A DNA stretch of 47,605 nt from Pedosphaera sp. (GTDB lineage: Bacteria; Verrucomicrobiota; Verrucomicrobiia; Limisphaerales; SIBE01), in assembly GCA_009695265.1 (NCBI GenBank), contig SIBE01000004.1, positions 1 through 47,605 of the forward strand. Direction: 5' to 3'. This document shows, piece by piece, positions 25,063 to 34,431 of the stretch. Below the pieces are notes generated by a model, which saw only the letters and a program-made list of their open reading frames with translations, was not told the origin of the DNA and did not search any database. How positions within the stretch are numbered: the stretch's first letter is position 1; each line of letters starts with the position of its first letter. Made by a program: the position numbers and the translations under genes.

Positions 25063-26883
25063 ATGGCGCGCTATTCACGCAATGATCAGGCGGGGGTCGA
25101 ACTCCCGAAGGCGAAACTGGATCTAGAATCCCTCCGGCAGGCGTTGGAGCTGTTCCGATATCTGCGTCCGTACCGCCGCCGATTTGGCGTCGCCATGGCT
25201 GCACTGTTTACGGGCAGTCTGCTTAGTCTGGCCTTCCCCTACCTTGCCGGGAGCATTGTGGACGCTGCTGTGCTCCGCACCCAAGGTGGCGGCAGCATGG
25301 CCGGGGTGGATCGAACGGCGCTCCTGTTAATGGGAATCCTGTCGCTTCAAGCGGGCCTCTCCTACTTCCATTTCCTCTCGTTTGCCACCGTGGGGCAACG
25401 CAGCCTTGTCGATTTGCGTCGCGATGTTTACGCGAGATTGATCTCGCTTCCCATGACGTTTTTCGCGCAACGCCGCGTGGGCGAGCTGGCCAGCCGTCTT
25501 TCCGCCGACCTGATCCAGATCGAGGACACGCTGATCTCCATCCTGCCGCAGTTTCTTCGCCAGAGCACGTTGCTGTTAGGCGGCATCGCGCTGATCGCCG
25601 TCACTTCTCTGAAATTGACGGGCATCATGCTTGTGAGCCTTCCGGTGCTGACCGTTGTCGCCGTGGTGTTCGGCCGGAAGACGCGCAAGATTTCCCGCGA
25701 AGCGCAGGATCGCCTCGCCGACACAGCCACGATCGTGGAGGAAACCCTGCAAGGCATCGTGAACGTGAAGGCATTTGCCAACGAAGGCTATGAGCTCAAT
25801 CGCTATCATGATGGACTCCAAAGATTCCTGAACTCCACCTTGCGCGGCGCTCGGCTGCGAGCGGCCTTCATCGCCTTCATCATTTTCGCGCTGTTCGGCT
25901 CCATCGTGCTGGTGCTCTGGTCGGGTGCTCGTCTTCTGCAACTGGGTGAGATCACGTTCGGCGCTCTCACCCGTTTCATTCTCTATACGACCTTCGTGGC
26001 AGGATCGATGGGCCAGTTCGCCGAGTTATACAGCCAGCTTCAGAAGGCCATCGGAGCCACTCAACGTGTTCGCGAGCTCCTCCGGGAAACCAGTGAAGTG
26101 GAAGCTCTCCTGGGTCCCACGCCGCCCTCGACCTTGGCTCGGCTGCGAGGCGATGTGGTGTTTGAGAATGTTCACTTCACATACCCTTCACGACAAGGTG
26201 TCGAGGTTCTTCATGCGATCAACCTCGCCGCAACTTCCGGCCAAAGGATCGCGATCGTCGGCCCGAGCGGCGCGGGCAAATCCACCCTCATCTCCCTGCT
26301 GCTTCGCTTGTACGACCCATCGGCCGGCCGCCTGTTGATCGACGGCCATGACGCACGCGACTACCGACTCGCGGAGCTCCGGGGTCAAATGTCCATGGTG
26401 CCCCAGGAGGTGCTTCTTTTCGGCGGGAGCATCTCGGAAAATATCGCCTACGGAAAGCCGGGCGCGGGCGTGAAGGAGATCGAGCAGGCCGCCCGACAGG
26501 CCAATGCGCATGATTTCATCCAGGCCTTTCCCGAGGGTTACGCCACGCTCGTCGGCGACCGCGGAATCAAACTCTCCGGCGGCCAGCGCCAACGCGTCGC
26601 CATCGCTCGCGCGATCTTAAAGAATCCCGCCATCCTCATTCTGGACGAAGCCACCAGCTCCCTGGACTCGGAAAGCGAACGCCTGATTCAGGAAGCGCTG
26701 GAAACTCTGATGCACGGGCGCACTTCGTTCATCATCGCTCACCGACTCGCCACCGTACGGCACGCGGATCGAATCATCGTCATCGCCGGAGGATGCGTCG
26801 TGGAATCCGGCACGCACGATGAACTGCAAGCCATCGAACACGGCGTTTACCGTCGCCTCGCCGCCCTGCAATTCCGTGAGTGA
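25063..26883 (+). CDS. ABC exporter, fused permease and ATPase (MsbA/ABCB type)
   Basis: The 606-residue half-transporter has six membrane helices (about 35-330), then one nucleotide-binding domain. Motifs seen are Walker A GPSGAGKST (about 400), Q-loop MVPQEVLLF, signature LSGGQRQR (about 504), Walker B ILILDEAT (about 523) and switch IIAHRLATV. It should act as a homodimer exporting a lipid, drug or lipid-linked molecule. Its position, divergent from the glycan operon, makes a lipid or glycan substrate plausible, but that is inference. A GGGAG sequence lies directly before the ATG. It converges with the RlmD-type gene. Confidence 0.94.
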   Translation: MARYSRNDQAGVELPKAKLDLESLRQALELFRYLRPYRRRFGVAMAALFTGSLLSLAFPYLAGSIVDAAVLRTQGGGSMAGVDRTALLLMGILSLQAGLSYFHFLSFATVGQRSLVDLRRDVYARLISLPMTFFAQRRVGELASRLSADLIQIEDTLISILPQFLRQSTLLLGGIALIAVTSLKLTGIMLVSLPVLTVVAVVFGRKTRKISREAQDRLADTATIVEETLQGIVNVKAFANEGYELNRYHDGLQRFLNSTLRGARLRAAFIAFIIFALFGSIVLVLWSGARLLQLGEITFGALTRFILYTTFVAGSMGQFAELYSQLQKAIGATQRVRELLRETSEVEALLGPTPPSTLARLRGDVVFENVHFTYPSRQGVEVLHAINLAATSGQRIAIVGPSGAGKSTLISLLLRLYDPSAGRLLIDGHDARDYRLAELRGQMSMVPQEVLLFGGSISENIAYGKPGAGVKEIEQAARQANAHDFIQAFPEGYATLVGDRGIKLSGGQRQRVAIARAILKNPAILILDEATSSLDSESERLIQEALETLMHGRTSFIIAHRLATVRHADRIIVIAGGCVVESGTHDELQAIEHGVYRRLAALQFRE

Positions 26884-26994
26884 ACTCGAAAGGACGGTTC
26901 GCGGTTTTTGCGTCAGACAACGTTCAGCGGATCGAGGCGCCGACCAGTTCCGGATCTACAATAAAATCGGGTCCACGCCATGCTCCATGGTCAA

Positions 26995-28209
26995 TCATGG
27001 ATTCAAAGTGGCAATGGAGTCGAGGCGTGGACAGCAGGGCACTGCTTCCAGCTTCGGTGAGGAGGCGAGTCCTTCTCGGAGGTCCGCCACGCATTCCACA
27101 TGTTGCGTTTGAGGAAACATGTCGAGAGGCGTCACGCGCGACAGGGAGTACATTCCTTCAGCGCATAGCAGACTCAAATCGCGCGCGAGCGTAGCTGGGT
27201 GGCAGGAGATATACAGGATTTGCGCGGGACGGACTTGCCGGAGCAAGTCCAGGCTTTCCTTCAGACATCCGGTTCGGGGGGGGTCGAGAATCACCACGGT
27301 CTCTTTAGGAGGAAATCGTGTCATGATCGAAGGCAAAAGGTCCTCTGCGCGACCGAGCAGATATTCTCCATTCAAACGATGGTGATTCGTCGCGTTGCGC
27401 CGGGCGGCTTCAACCGCCATTTTGTCGAGCTCCACTCCAATAAATGATTCCACCAAGTCCGCGAGCTCCACGCTGAAAAAACCGACACCACAATAGACAT
27501 CAACCAAATGTCGAACGCCGCTCGAACGAACTCGTTCCCTCACCACATCAACCAATTTCGGCAGCAGATGGAAATTGTTTTGGAAAAAGGAATCACGCGG
27601 TACTTCCCATCCTTCCGGCGGCACGCGCATGGCTACTTTGATCCCTCCCTTCGGCGGCGGGTTTTTGCGGACTTCTTGAACCTCGATATTGAGTAATGGC
27701 TCGGCGATCTTGCATTCTTCGATGTCCACGACGAGCCGACTGTCCGCCCGGAGGAATCCAATGTTCAAGGCTTGTTTGAACTTGTCCCACTGACTCCGCA
27801 CCATGATTCGGTTTCTGTATCCGTAAGGCTGCGGGCAAGGCTCCACCGGGTCCACCACAGCTTCAGTAAACCCGCCAACTCGCTCGAAGAGATCAGTAAT
27901 TTGTTTTCGCTTCAGCTCGAGTTGAACGGGATAGGCAACATGTTGATACTGGCAGCCTCCACACGCTCCAAAATAGGGACAAAGCGGAACGACTCGATTC
28001 GGGGATGGTTTGATGATCCCGATCAGGCGAGCTCGGGCAAATCTTCTTTTCACCTCGGTTATCTCAACCTCCGCCTCTTCGCCGACCAATACAAAGGGAA
28101 CAAAAACGACGAATTCTCCAGCTCGTCCCACGCCCTCGCCACCGAAAGCAATGTCATCGATTGCCACTCGGAGTTTGGTTCCGACAATTAGGTTGTTGTC
28201 TGTGTGCAT
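26995..28209 (-). CDS. TrmA/RlmC/RlmD-family RNA (uracil-C5)-methyltransferase
   Basis: The true start is taken as ATG 28209 (residue 201 of the listed ORF), because the TRAM domain begins there (NLIVGTKLRVAIDDIAFGGEGVG). Everything upstream is the mirror of the opposite-strand ABM gene. The resulting 404 residues contain the [4Fe-4S] ligands CPYFGACGGC (Cys77, 83, 86) plus EECKIAEP. SAM-binding VDVYCGVGFFSVELA, ILDPPRTGC and the catalytic-Cys motif YISCHPATLARDL follow. The family methylates U1939/U747 of 23S rRNA or U54 of tRNA; which one applies here cannot be decided by eye. Confidence 0.93.
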   Translation of the reverse strand: MHTDNNLIVGTKLRVAIDDIAFGGEGVGRAGEFVVFVPFVLVGEEAEVEITEVKRRFARARLIGIIKPSPNRVVPLCPYFGACGGCQYQHVAYPVQLELKRKQITDLFERVGGFTEAVVDPVEPCPQPYGYRNRIMVRSQWDKFKQALNIGFLRADSRLVVDIEECKIAEPLLNIEVQEVRKNPPPKGGIKVAMRVPPEGWEVPRDSFFQNNFHLLPKLVDVVRERVRSSGVRHLVDVYCGVGFFSVELADLVESFIGVELDKMAVEAARRNATNHHRLNGEYLLGRAEDLLPSIMTRFPPKETVVILDPPRTGCLKESLDLLRQVRPAQILYISCHPATLARDLSLLCAEGMYSLSRVTPLDMFPQTQHVECVADLREGLASSPKLEAVPCCPRLDSIATLNP

Positions 28210-28419
28210 AGCGGCGGTCACGAAAATTTGAGTGCAAATAACGAACGCATCGGGCCGGCCAACGTTCGCGGTCATTACGATTTTTCCGGGCACTACTATC
28301 TTAGCAAACGCCCGTTGTGCAAGGTGAGATATCAAAAAAGAACCCAGAGAGAGCTGATTCACGCAACGCGCCAGTGGTTTGTCTTGACTGAGTTGGCAAT
28401 CCAACCGGAAATGGGACGC

Positions 28420-28728
28420 ATGATCCATGTGATTGCCACGGTCGATTTGGTGAAAGGAAAACGAGACGCTTTCTTGGCGGAGTTCCATCAACTGGTGCCT
28501 AAGGTCCAGGCCGAGATGGGATGCCTCGAATATGGCCCCACTGTTGATGTCGATACGGGCATTGCCGCCCAGTCCCCATTGCGCAACGACACAGTGACCG
28601 TGGTCGAGAAATGGACTGACCTCCCAGCCTTGGAAAAGCATCTGATAGCGCCGCACATGACCGAGTACCGGGCTCGGGTGAAAGAGTTGGTGCTCGGGGT
28701 CAAACTCCAAATTCTCCAGCCTATCTGA
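28420..28728 (+). CDS. ABM-domain protein (YgiN-like putative monooxygenase)
   Basis: From ATG 28420 the product has 102 residues and is a complete ABM fold: MIHVIATVDLVKGKRDAFLAEFHQLVPKVQAEMGCLEYGPTVD, then VTVVEKWTDLPALEKHLIAPHMTEYRARVKEL. The 72 preceding residues of the ORF-track entry have no family match and mirror the rlmD leader, so the later start is preferred. ATG 28411 is an alternative giving three more residues. Members act as cofactor-independent quinol oxygenases or related enzymes. It is divergent from the RlmD-type gene. The gene is unrelated by position to the LsrG-like gene at 16237. Confidence 0.82.
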   Translation: MIHVIATVDLVKGKRDAFLAEFHQLVPKVQAEMGCLEYGPTVDVDTGIAAQSPLRNDTVTVVEKWTDLPALEKHLIAPHMTEYRARVKELVLGVKLQILQPI

Positions 28729-28821
28729 GCAACGCACACAAGCGCAGTGCCAGGTTCGGGGACGCAAGGCGGGATTGAAAATCCGGGCAAAGGACATTTG
28801 CCCGGTCAATTTCGGACCGTT

Positions 28822-30174
28822 CTACTGCGGGACGAGCTTGTGAACTTTTCCGGTTTTTCCGACGAGTCCATTGCTCTCGTTCGTTAACACATAGAGCTCG
28901 CCCTCGGCGTCCTGCCCAAACGAAACGACGAAAGCGTGCATCTGGCCTTTGTGATGAGTGGCAGATTCAAGGGGTTCGATAGACCATTTCTGAGATCCGG
29001 AAGCGGGCCGCGTCGCCACGTAAATCATGCCGTCCTTGACGACAAAGTTTCGCGACCAATCGCCGAAGACGTAGCGCCCTTGCAACTGTGGCAACGCCTT
29101 CCCACGATAGACGTAGCCGCCGGTGACGCTGATGCCAAGGGCTTCCGGGTCATTTCGAAAGCCGTTCACATTCTTGTATTCGAAAATTGGATCGGTGAGC
29201 GGCTTGCCCATGGCGTCGATCTTTGGACAATCAGCTGGCGGGCTCTTGACGTTCTTTGGATCAAAACAGTGAAAGCCTTCGCGAATTCTCCATCCGTAAT
29301 TCCCGCCTTTGACAATGATGTTTACCTCTTCGAACATGGTCTGACCTATCTCACCTGCGAATAGCTCATGGCTGCCCCCACGATCGAAGGACATCCTCCA
29401 GGAATTGCGTATTCCATAAGCAAATATTTCCGGACGCCCCTTGCCGCTCGCGAACGGGTTGTCCGACGGGATCGCGTAGGGATTTCCTTTATCAACATCA
29501 ATTCTCAGAATCTTGCCGAGCAATGTCGTCACGTCCTGGCCATTGCCGAGTTCAGGCGTATGGCCGCGACCGTCGTCATTGGCGTTGCCTCCGTCGCCGA
29601 CCGAGAGATAGAGGTAACCCTCGGGTCCGAACGCGATGCATCCCCCGTTATGGTTGAACCATGGTTTGTCGATCTGGAGAATGACACGCTCCGATGCTGA
29701 GTCAGCCTGCATCGGATCGTTTGCAGAAACTTTGAACTCGGACAAGGTCATCGTGTGATCCCAATCTTTCGGCCTGTCTGGTCGCAAGGGCGCGCTGTAC
29801 ATCACGTAAAGCTTCCCGTTTTGTGCGAACTTGGGATGCAAGGCCAACCCCAGCAGCCCTCGTTCATCGAAACCCTGATTGAGCTTGATAAGGCGACTCC
29901 GCAGATCCAAAAACGGTTTCTCCAATAGGGCACCGTCCTTCGTTAGAAGCTGGACGGTGCCGATTTGATCCGCGATGAGCAATTGCCCGGATTTGTCGCC
30001 GAAGGGAACTAAAACAGTCGGGGAAGTAAAACCTTCAGCGACTTTCTTGAGAGCGATGCCTGGCTTCGCATCAGCAGCGCTCCCGTTTGATGGGGTCCAA
30101 AGCATTATTCCAGCGGAAGCCATGATGCTCGCGGCCTGACGCCACGTGACGGCGAGTTTGTTCGGAAATTTCAT
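28822..30174 (-). CDS. PQQ-type glucose/sorbosone dehydrogenase-like protein, secreted
   Basis: From ATG 30174 the protein has about 450 residues, with a signal peptide ending SNGSAADA. It folds as a six-bladed GSDH-type propeller: QLLIADQIGTVQLL, FDERGLLGLALHPKF, PWFNHNGGCIAFGPEGYLYLSVGDGG, FAYGIRNSWRMSFD and GNYGWRIREG. The GLLGLALHP and NHNGG segments are family hallmarks near the active site. It should oxidise a sugar or sugar-like alcohol in the periplasm using PQQ. No PQQ-synthesis gene is in the window. The ORF-track start is a GTG 33 nt upstream; the ATG gives a better signal peptide. Confidence 0.9.
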   Translation of the reverse strand: MKFPNKLAVTWRQAASIMASAGIMLWTPSNGSAADAKPGIALKKVAEGFTSPTVLVPFGDKSGQLLIADQIGTVQLLTKDGALLEKPFLDLRSRLIKLNQGFDERGLLGLALHPKFAQNGKLYVMYSAPLRPDRPKDWDHTMTLSEFKVSANDPMQADSASERVILQIDKPWFNHNGGCIAFGPEGYLYLSVGDGGNANDDGRGHTPELGNGQDVTTLLGKILRIDVDKGNPYAIPSDNPFASGKGRPEIFAYGIRNSWRMSFDRGGSHELFAGEIGQTMFEEVNIIVKGGNYGWRIREGFHCFDPKNVKSPPADCPKIDAMGKPLTDPIFEYKNVNGFRNDPEALGISVTGGYVYRGKALPQLQGRYVFGDWSRNFVVKDGMIYVATRPASGSQKWSIEPLESATHHKGQMHAFVVSFGQDAEGELYVLTNESNGLVGKTGKVHKLVPQ

Positions 30175-30248
30175 GTTGGCAAAGTGATTCGAGGATTTGG
30201 TTTTCACGGGGCAAAGTATATCTGTCTTTTAGGCGCGGCACGCCAGTC

Positions 30249-30287
30249 AAAAATAAACAGCCCGAACGCGGCACCGGGGCGTTCGGG
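30249..30287 (-). terminator. Rho-independent terminator of the FAD oxidoreductase gene
   Basis: On the minus strand, CCCGAACGC and GCGTTCGGG form a perfect 9-bp GC-rich stem around a 9-nt loop, followed by TGTTTATTTTTG. This is the classical intrinsic-terminator layout. It lies 65 nt after the stop of the FAD oxidoreductase gene and separates it from the sugar dehydrogenase gene. It is the clearest terminator in the window. Confidence 0.8.
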
Positions 30288-30351
30288 AAGTCCAACGCCC
30301 TCGGTCGTCCAGACCAGCCGACTTCCGAGCGGAGAGCTTTTGGCGAGATCT

Positions 30352-32088
30352 TTAGAACGGGCCTTTTGGCCAGTGCGTCTCCACGCCCTGCGTTCGGATG
30401 TGGTCTTGGAATTCGGAGAGGAGCTTTCCTCTCTCCCTCACCGAGCGAGGCGCCACGCCCTTTCTCAGGGCGAACGCGGCTAGCAAACCGGCGGCCTCTC
30501 CGATGTTCCATTCGACTGGGTGCAATCGATAACAGCCATTCGTAATGTGAGTTACTCCAAGGTTTTTAGCGGCCGGGAGCAGGTTCTCCATTCGTTGCGG
30601 GAGAAGCGAGCCCAACGGGATTTGAAAGGGCAGCGACGGGATGTCGATGTAGTTGTCGCCCCCGCTGCTCGGATGAAGGTCGATGGGATAACTGCCAATT
30701 CCGACGGTATCAAAGAAATCCTCCGCTCTCACCTCCGATTCCTTTTTTGAAATCAGCTGAGTTCGAGCAGCGACACCGACATGCTGTTCTGCCACCGTGA
30801 AGACCGCTTTAATTCGGCGGGCCTCGCGCACGTAAGGATATTTGGCCAGCCCGTCCTCCGTTCCAACAATGTCCGCTCGCAGTCGGAGTTCGGGAAAACC
30901 ATGCTTGATTCCTGGGCGCGGGGCCTCTGTCTGCAACCAATAGAGCAGAGACAAACTCAATTGTTTGGCGCGTTCGACGTTCCGGGCTGCTTGCTCCGGA
31001 GTCACGCCGACCAAGTTGCCGAGGAGATAATCATTCTGCGGCCAGTTCACGAGACAAATGTCTCCCGCGTAAGTTCCAGGCTGAAAATTGCTTTTGTGCG
31101 CGATGCGACGGTAGTTCCAGAGATTGACCGCAGCGCCCGGGGTATCGCCATCCGGGTTAAAGCCCAATCGGCGAGCTTGCATGGTCGAAGGATGGGTGTA
31201 GGTGAGATCGAGTAGTCTTCCCGGCCAGGGCGGTCGCAGGGGCGGAATGAAGTCGCGCCAAAATTCGTATTCACGGGGCTTCTCGATGGTGTGATCTTGT
31301 CCGGATAAATAATCCGTAGCGAAACAGACGGTAAACGCCTGGTGGTTGTCGGATTGGGCCTCGGCTGGCGCGTGGAGTTCACCCGTCTCTTTCTGCGATT
31401 CAGCCCCCGTGACAAATTCAGTTCCAGTCAGGGGCAAAACGTCGCCCAATTCAGTGGCGTCCAAAAAATAAGGAGCTTGCAATGGCATCTCGTGGCCAGT
31501 CCGCAAACTCCGCACTTTGATAGCCTCGACACGATCATTCTTAAGATCAGCGCCGATTACTTTGTGTTCCAACAGTAGAATGAGTTTGCGTCCTCCCAGA
31601 TACGGAGCGAAGAGCGCCTCCAGGACAGCCAGAGCCACGCGCGGTTCGTGGCACAAACGCGAGACCGAACCATCGCCCGGGTTTAGATTCCAACGTGCGC
31701 GAGCGGCTTCGGTCAGCGGGAAATGACGCTTGTAATAATCCCGGATAGCATTCCGAAGCTCTCGGTACGACTGCGAGCAACCGAACGATTCAATCCATCG
31801 GTGCTCATCCGGAGGCACGGCTTGCTGTGTCAGTTGACCGCCCACCCAATCAGTCTCCTCCGTCATGATGACGCGAAGATTCTGTCGAAGCGCCGCCAGC
31901 GCGGCTGCGCATCCTCCGAGTCCGGCACCGGCAATCACCAAGTCTGCCGAAAGTCCGTTTCGACCTTGCCGAGTCGCATCTCGTTCCTGAGCTGCTCGCG
32001 CGGATTTCGGCAATAATAATCCCGGGCCGGAAACAAGACCACAGCCCACGGCTGATGAAATCCGCTGCATGAAGTTGCGTCGGTCCAT
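30352..32088 (-). CDS. FAD-dependent oxidoreductase, twin-arginine secreted
   Basis: The 578-residue protein begins MDRRNFMQRISSAVGCGLV, a Tat-like leader. The FAD-binding Rossmann motif is LVIAGAGLGGCAAALAAL, ending in Glu-rich MTEETDWVGGQLTQQ. The layout matches the FAD_oxidored (PF12831-type) family common in PVC genomes: YFLDATELGDVLPLTG in the middle, and a C-terminal MENLLPAAKNLGVTHITNGCYRLHPVEWNIGEAAG. These enzymes are predicted secreted dehydrogenases of unknown substrate. A strong terminator follows, so it is probably monocistronic. Confidence 0.9.
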   Translation of the reverse strand: MDRRNFMQRISSAVGCGLVSGPGLLLPKSARAAQERDATRQGRNGLSADLVIAGAGLGGCAAALAALRQNLRVIMTEETDWVGGQLTQQAVPPDEHRWIESFGCSQSYRELRNAIRDYYKRHFPLTEAARARWNLNPGDGSVSRLCHEPRVALAVLEALFAPYLGGRKLILLLEHKVIGADLKNDRVEAIKVRSLRTGHEMPLQAPYFLDATELGDVLPLTGTEFVTGAESQKETGELHAPAEAQSDNHQAFTVCFATDYLSGQDHTIEKPREYEFWRDFIPPLRPPWPGRLLDLTYTHPSTMQARRLGFNPDGDTPGAAVNLWNYRRIAHKSNFQPGTYAGDICLVNWPQNDYLLGNLVGVTPEQAARNVERAKQLSLSLLYWLQTEAPRPGIKHGFPELRLRADIVGTEDGLAKYPYVREARRIKAVFTVAEQHVGVAARTQLISKKESEVRAEDFFDTVGIGSYPIDLHPSSGGDNYIDIPSLPFQIPLGSLLPQRMENLLPAAKNLGVTHITNGCYRLHPVEWNIGEAAGLLAAFALRKGVAPRSVRERGKLLSEFQDHIRTQGVETHWPKGPF

Positions 32089-32363
32089 GGCAGTTCAAAG
32101 GCACGAGATCATCCGATCAAATCGGAGTGCGGGTAGCTGGCCATCAATTTGATCGAAGCTGGGCGAAAACTCGGACACGCTCAGGAGATGTAACGCCCAG
32201 GACATCAGAAATTCTCGATCAGAGAGTCGTGGAAACCCGCGCTACTTTATCCGCGCCATTCGACTGCGGCGAGCGATGTCGGCTTAATTCCAAGTTGCTT
32301 TCCAGTTGGAATAACCCGAACTGCCGCTCATCGCGCTTGTTTCTCGACCGCTCTCTCGACCGC

Positions 32364-33392
32364 TCAGTGGGGGTTCTCTGCGTAATGTTTCTTGAGGAGA
32401 TCTTCGCCGAAATCGTTTTGCAGGTCGCGCCAGACGGCATGAACATGATTGGCGTTGTTCTGTGTGTTGTCGTACTCGATCAAAAAGGTGGGGCCTTGGA
32501 CCCGATAATAATGGCCTTTACCCAGTTCAACCGATCCAGCCCAGGCAAAATAGACTTTGTCCAAACCGGCCTGTTGAATTCTCTCCAGATCCTTGTCCGC
32601 CAGGTCAGATCGGTAGCGCCGCACATATTCCTGCACAACGTCCCAGAGCAACTCGGATTGCGCTTTTGTCATCTTATTCATCGCTAGCCCATCCGGTTTG
32701 AGCAGTCGCCCTTTGCGATCCGCTGCGGTGATAATGTCGTTGGGAGCGGTGTTGGTATAGATGGCGATTTTCTTTTGCTCCTCCGTCAGTGATTGCACGA
32801 GCTTGCGGGCCAAGTCCTCTTCCTGTGCCAGAAGGCGAAGACCTGCGCGCGGCCCGGCCTTCACGTCTGCCGGGTTGGTACCAAAAAAAGAAGGAGTGAC
32901 CGAAATTTGCTTTCCATTGATGATGGTGAAATTCAGGGCAAGGTGATGACCTTCCACTCTCCAGCCCCAGGGGTCCTTCGCACCGGGCTGTCCGAAGATA
33001 CTCACGAAATAGAGTTCCGGATCTCGCGCCGGTCCTTTCCCTTGCTCCAACTCCTTCAGGATTTGTTCCAAGCTCATGATCGTTGTCGCTTTCATGTAGC
33101 CGCGCTGGCTCAAACCACTGCTCAACAGAGCGTGAGCGAGATGCTGTTGGGCTGCGGTCATCTCTTTTAACGGAAGTCCTTTGCGGGCCTTGGGAATGAA
33201 ATGCCAATTCATCCGTTCGTCACTTTTCAATTCGAACTTCGCTTTGGCTTGCTGCTCTGGCGAAAGGGCCGCCAACAGGTTATTGGCTCCTGCCGCCATT
33301 TCTTCGGCAGGCGGAAGTGCTCGGACTGAAGCGATGCCGCTGAGGAGAAGAGCCAAAACAAAAAAGGCTCGTAGTGTCGGGAAGGTATTCAT
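32364..33392 (-). CDS. DUF3500 protein, secreted
   Basis: From ATG 33392 the protein has about 342 residues, with a signal peptide ending SVRALP. The body matches DUF3500: LAALSPEQQAKAKFEL near the start, ERMNWHFIPKARKGLPLKEMTAAQQHLAHALL, and WGWRVEGHHLALNFTI. It ends with HYYRVQGPTFLIEYDNTQNNANHVHAVWRD. The function of DUF3500 is unknown; the conserved His, Glu and Asn residues in the last segments suggest a possible metal or ligand site. The first 12 residues of the ORF-track start are not family-like, hence the later ATG. Confidence 0.86.
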   Translation of the reverse strand: MNTFPTLRAFFVLALLLSGIASVRALPPAEEMAAGANNLLAALSPEQQAKAKFELKSDERMNWHFIPKARKGLPLKEMTAAQQHLAHALLSSGLSQRGYMKATTIMSLEQILKELEQGKGPARDPELYFVSIFGQPGAKDPWGWRVEGHHLALNFTIINGKQISVTPSFFGTNPADVKAGPRAGLRLLAQEEDLARKLVQSLTEEQKKIAIYTNTAPNDIITAADRKGRLLKPDGLAMNKMTKAQSELLWDVVQEYVRRYRSDLADKDLERIQQAGLDKVYFAWAGSVELGKGHYYRVQGPTFLIEYDNTQNNANHVHAVWRDLQNDFGEDLLKKHYAENPH

Positions 33393-33487
33393 AGGCGGAA
33401 AGTCAAGACCATCGGCACAGAAAGGCAACTGGAAAATGATAATAAATTAAGTCCGAGAAGCTGCTCGTTTAATTGCCAGCGATCTCC

Positions 33488-34378
33488 TTAGCGTGGGCTG
33501 GCGAGCGTCCAGGCCGCTTCACTCGTTCTCCTGAGCACGATGGCTTCTTTGACCGCCATATCTTCCAAGAGCCACAGAGTCACCCTGCCATTCGTATCCT
33601 GCAACACCATATCCCCCTGGCCATCCCCGTTGAAATCCCCGATGCCGATCAACCGCGACCCGGAGGGCACACTAAAGGCAATCGTTCCATTCCAAAAAGC
33701 CGTGCCGTTCATGAACCAAAAGGCGATCACTCCGCTGTCGTGTAACAAGACGATGTCAGTCCTGCCATCAACGTTGAAATCTCCGGTGCCGACAATGCGC
33801 CAACGCTCCGGCAATTTGTACGGAACAATCCCTTGCTGGATCGTTGTGCCATCCATAAGCCAGTAAGCTACTGACGAATCGCTGTGCGTCAGCAGGAGAT
33901 CCGTCTTGCCATCTCCGTTGAAATCACCTGCGCTGACGATGCGCCATCCAGTTGGCAGTTTGTATTGAGCAATGCCTCTGCTCACCGTCGTGCCGTTCAT
34001 AATCCAAAAAGCGACGGAGCCATCTGCGTGAACTAATACGATGTCGGCCTGGCCATCGCCGTTGAAGTCACCAGTGCATGCGATCTGCCAACCGCCAGGC
34101 AAAACGAGCGGGACAGCTTCGTCACTGACCGAAGCACCGTTCATCATCCAGAAGGCCACGGTGCCCTGATTGTTTTGCCAGACGAGATCCGTGATGCCAT
34201 CGCCGTTGAAATCACTCTGAGGATTGGATCTCCGCGCGATCGAAGTGGCGGATAGGCTCGCGGAATCGGCAGCTCCAGCCGTGTCGATCGCCTCGATTGC
34301 AAGTCCGATCGCTCCAATCAGCCAAAGCCGACCGAACAAGGAAATGGTGCGATGGAGCAAACTTCGTGTCGATTTCAT
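33488..34378 (-). CDS. FG-GAP/VCBS-repeat secreted protein
   Basis: The 296-residue protein has a signal-like N-terminus and five tandem repeats of about 47 residues. Each carries a calcium-loop motif such as DFNGDGITDLVWQ, DFNGDGQADIVLV, DFNGDGKTDLLLT, DFNVDGRTDIVLL and DFNGDGQGDMVLQ, followed by VAFWMMNG-type strands. This is an FG-GAP beta-propeller, short of the usual seven blades, so it may dimerise or lack blades. Such repeats occur in cell-surface and adhesion proteins. The DNA of the repeats is clearly similar, implying recent expansion. It follows the lipoprotein gene by 53 nt. Confidence 0.85.
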   Translation of the reverse strand: MKSTRSLLHRTISLFGRLWLIGAIGLAIEAIDTAGAADSASLSATSIARRSNPQSDFNGDGITDLVWQNNQGTVAFWMMNGASVSDEAVPLVLPGGWQIACTGDFNGDGQADIVLVHADGSVAFWIMNGTTVSRGIAQYKLPTGWRIVSAGDFNGDGKTDLLLTHSDSSVAYWLMDGTTIQQGIVPYKLPERWRIVGTGDFNVDGRTDIVLLHDSGVIAFWFMNGTAFWNGTIAFSVPSGSRLIGIGDFNGDGQGDMVLQDTNGRVTLWLLEDMAVKEAIVLRRTSEAAWTLASPR

Positions 34379-34431
34379 CGGAGGCTCACAAACAAGAATT
34401 GGACATGCTGTTCGGCCCGGGAGCCAAAACG

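Noticed and set aside
33885-34240. Regular repeats as a CRISPR array
   Set aside because: The periodicity of about 141 nt comes from FG-GAP coding repeats; there are no short identical repeats with unique spacers.
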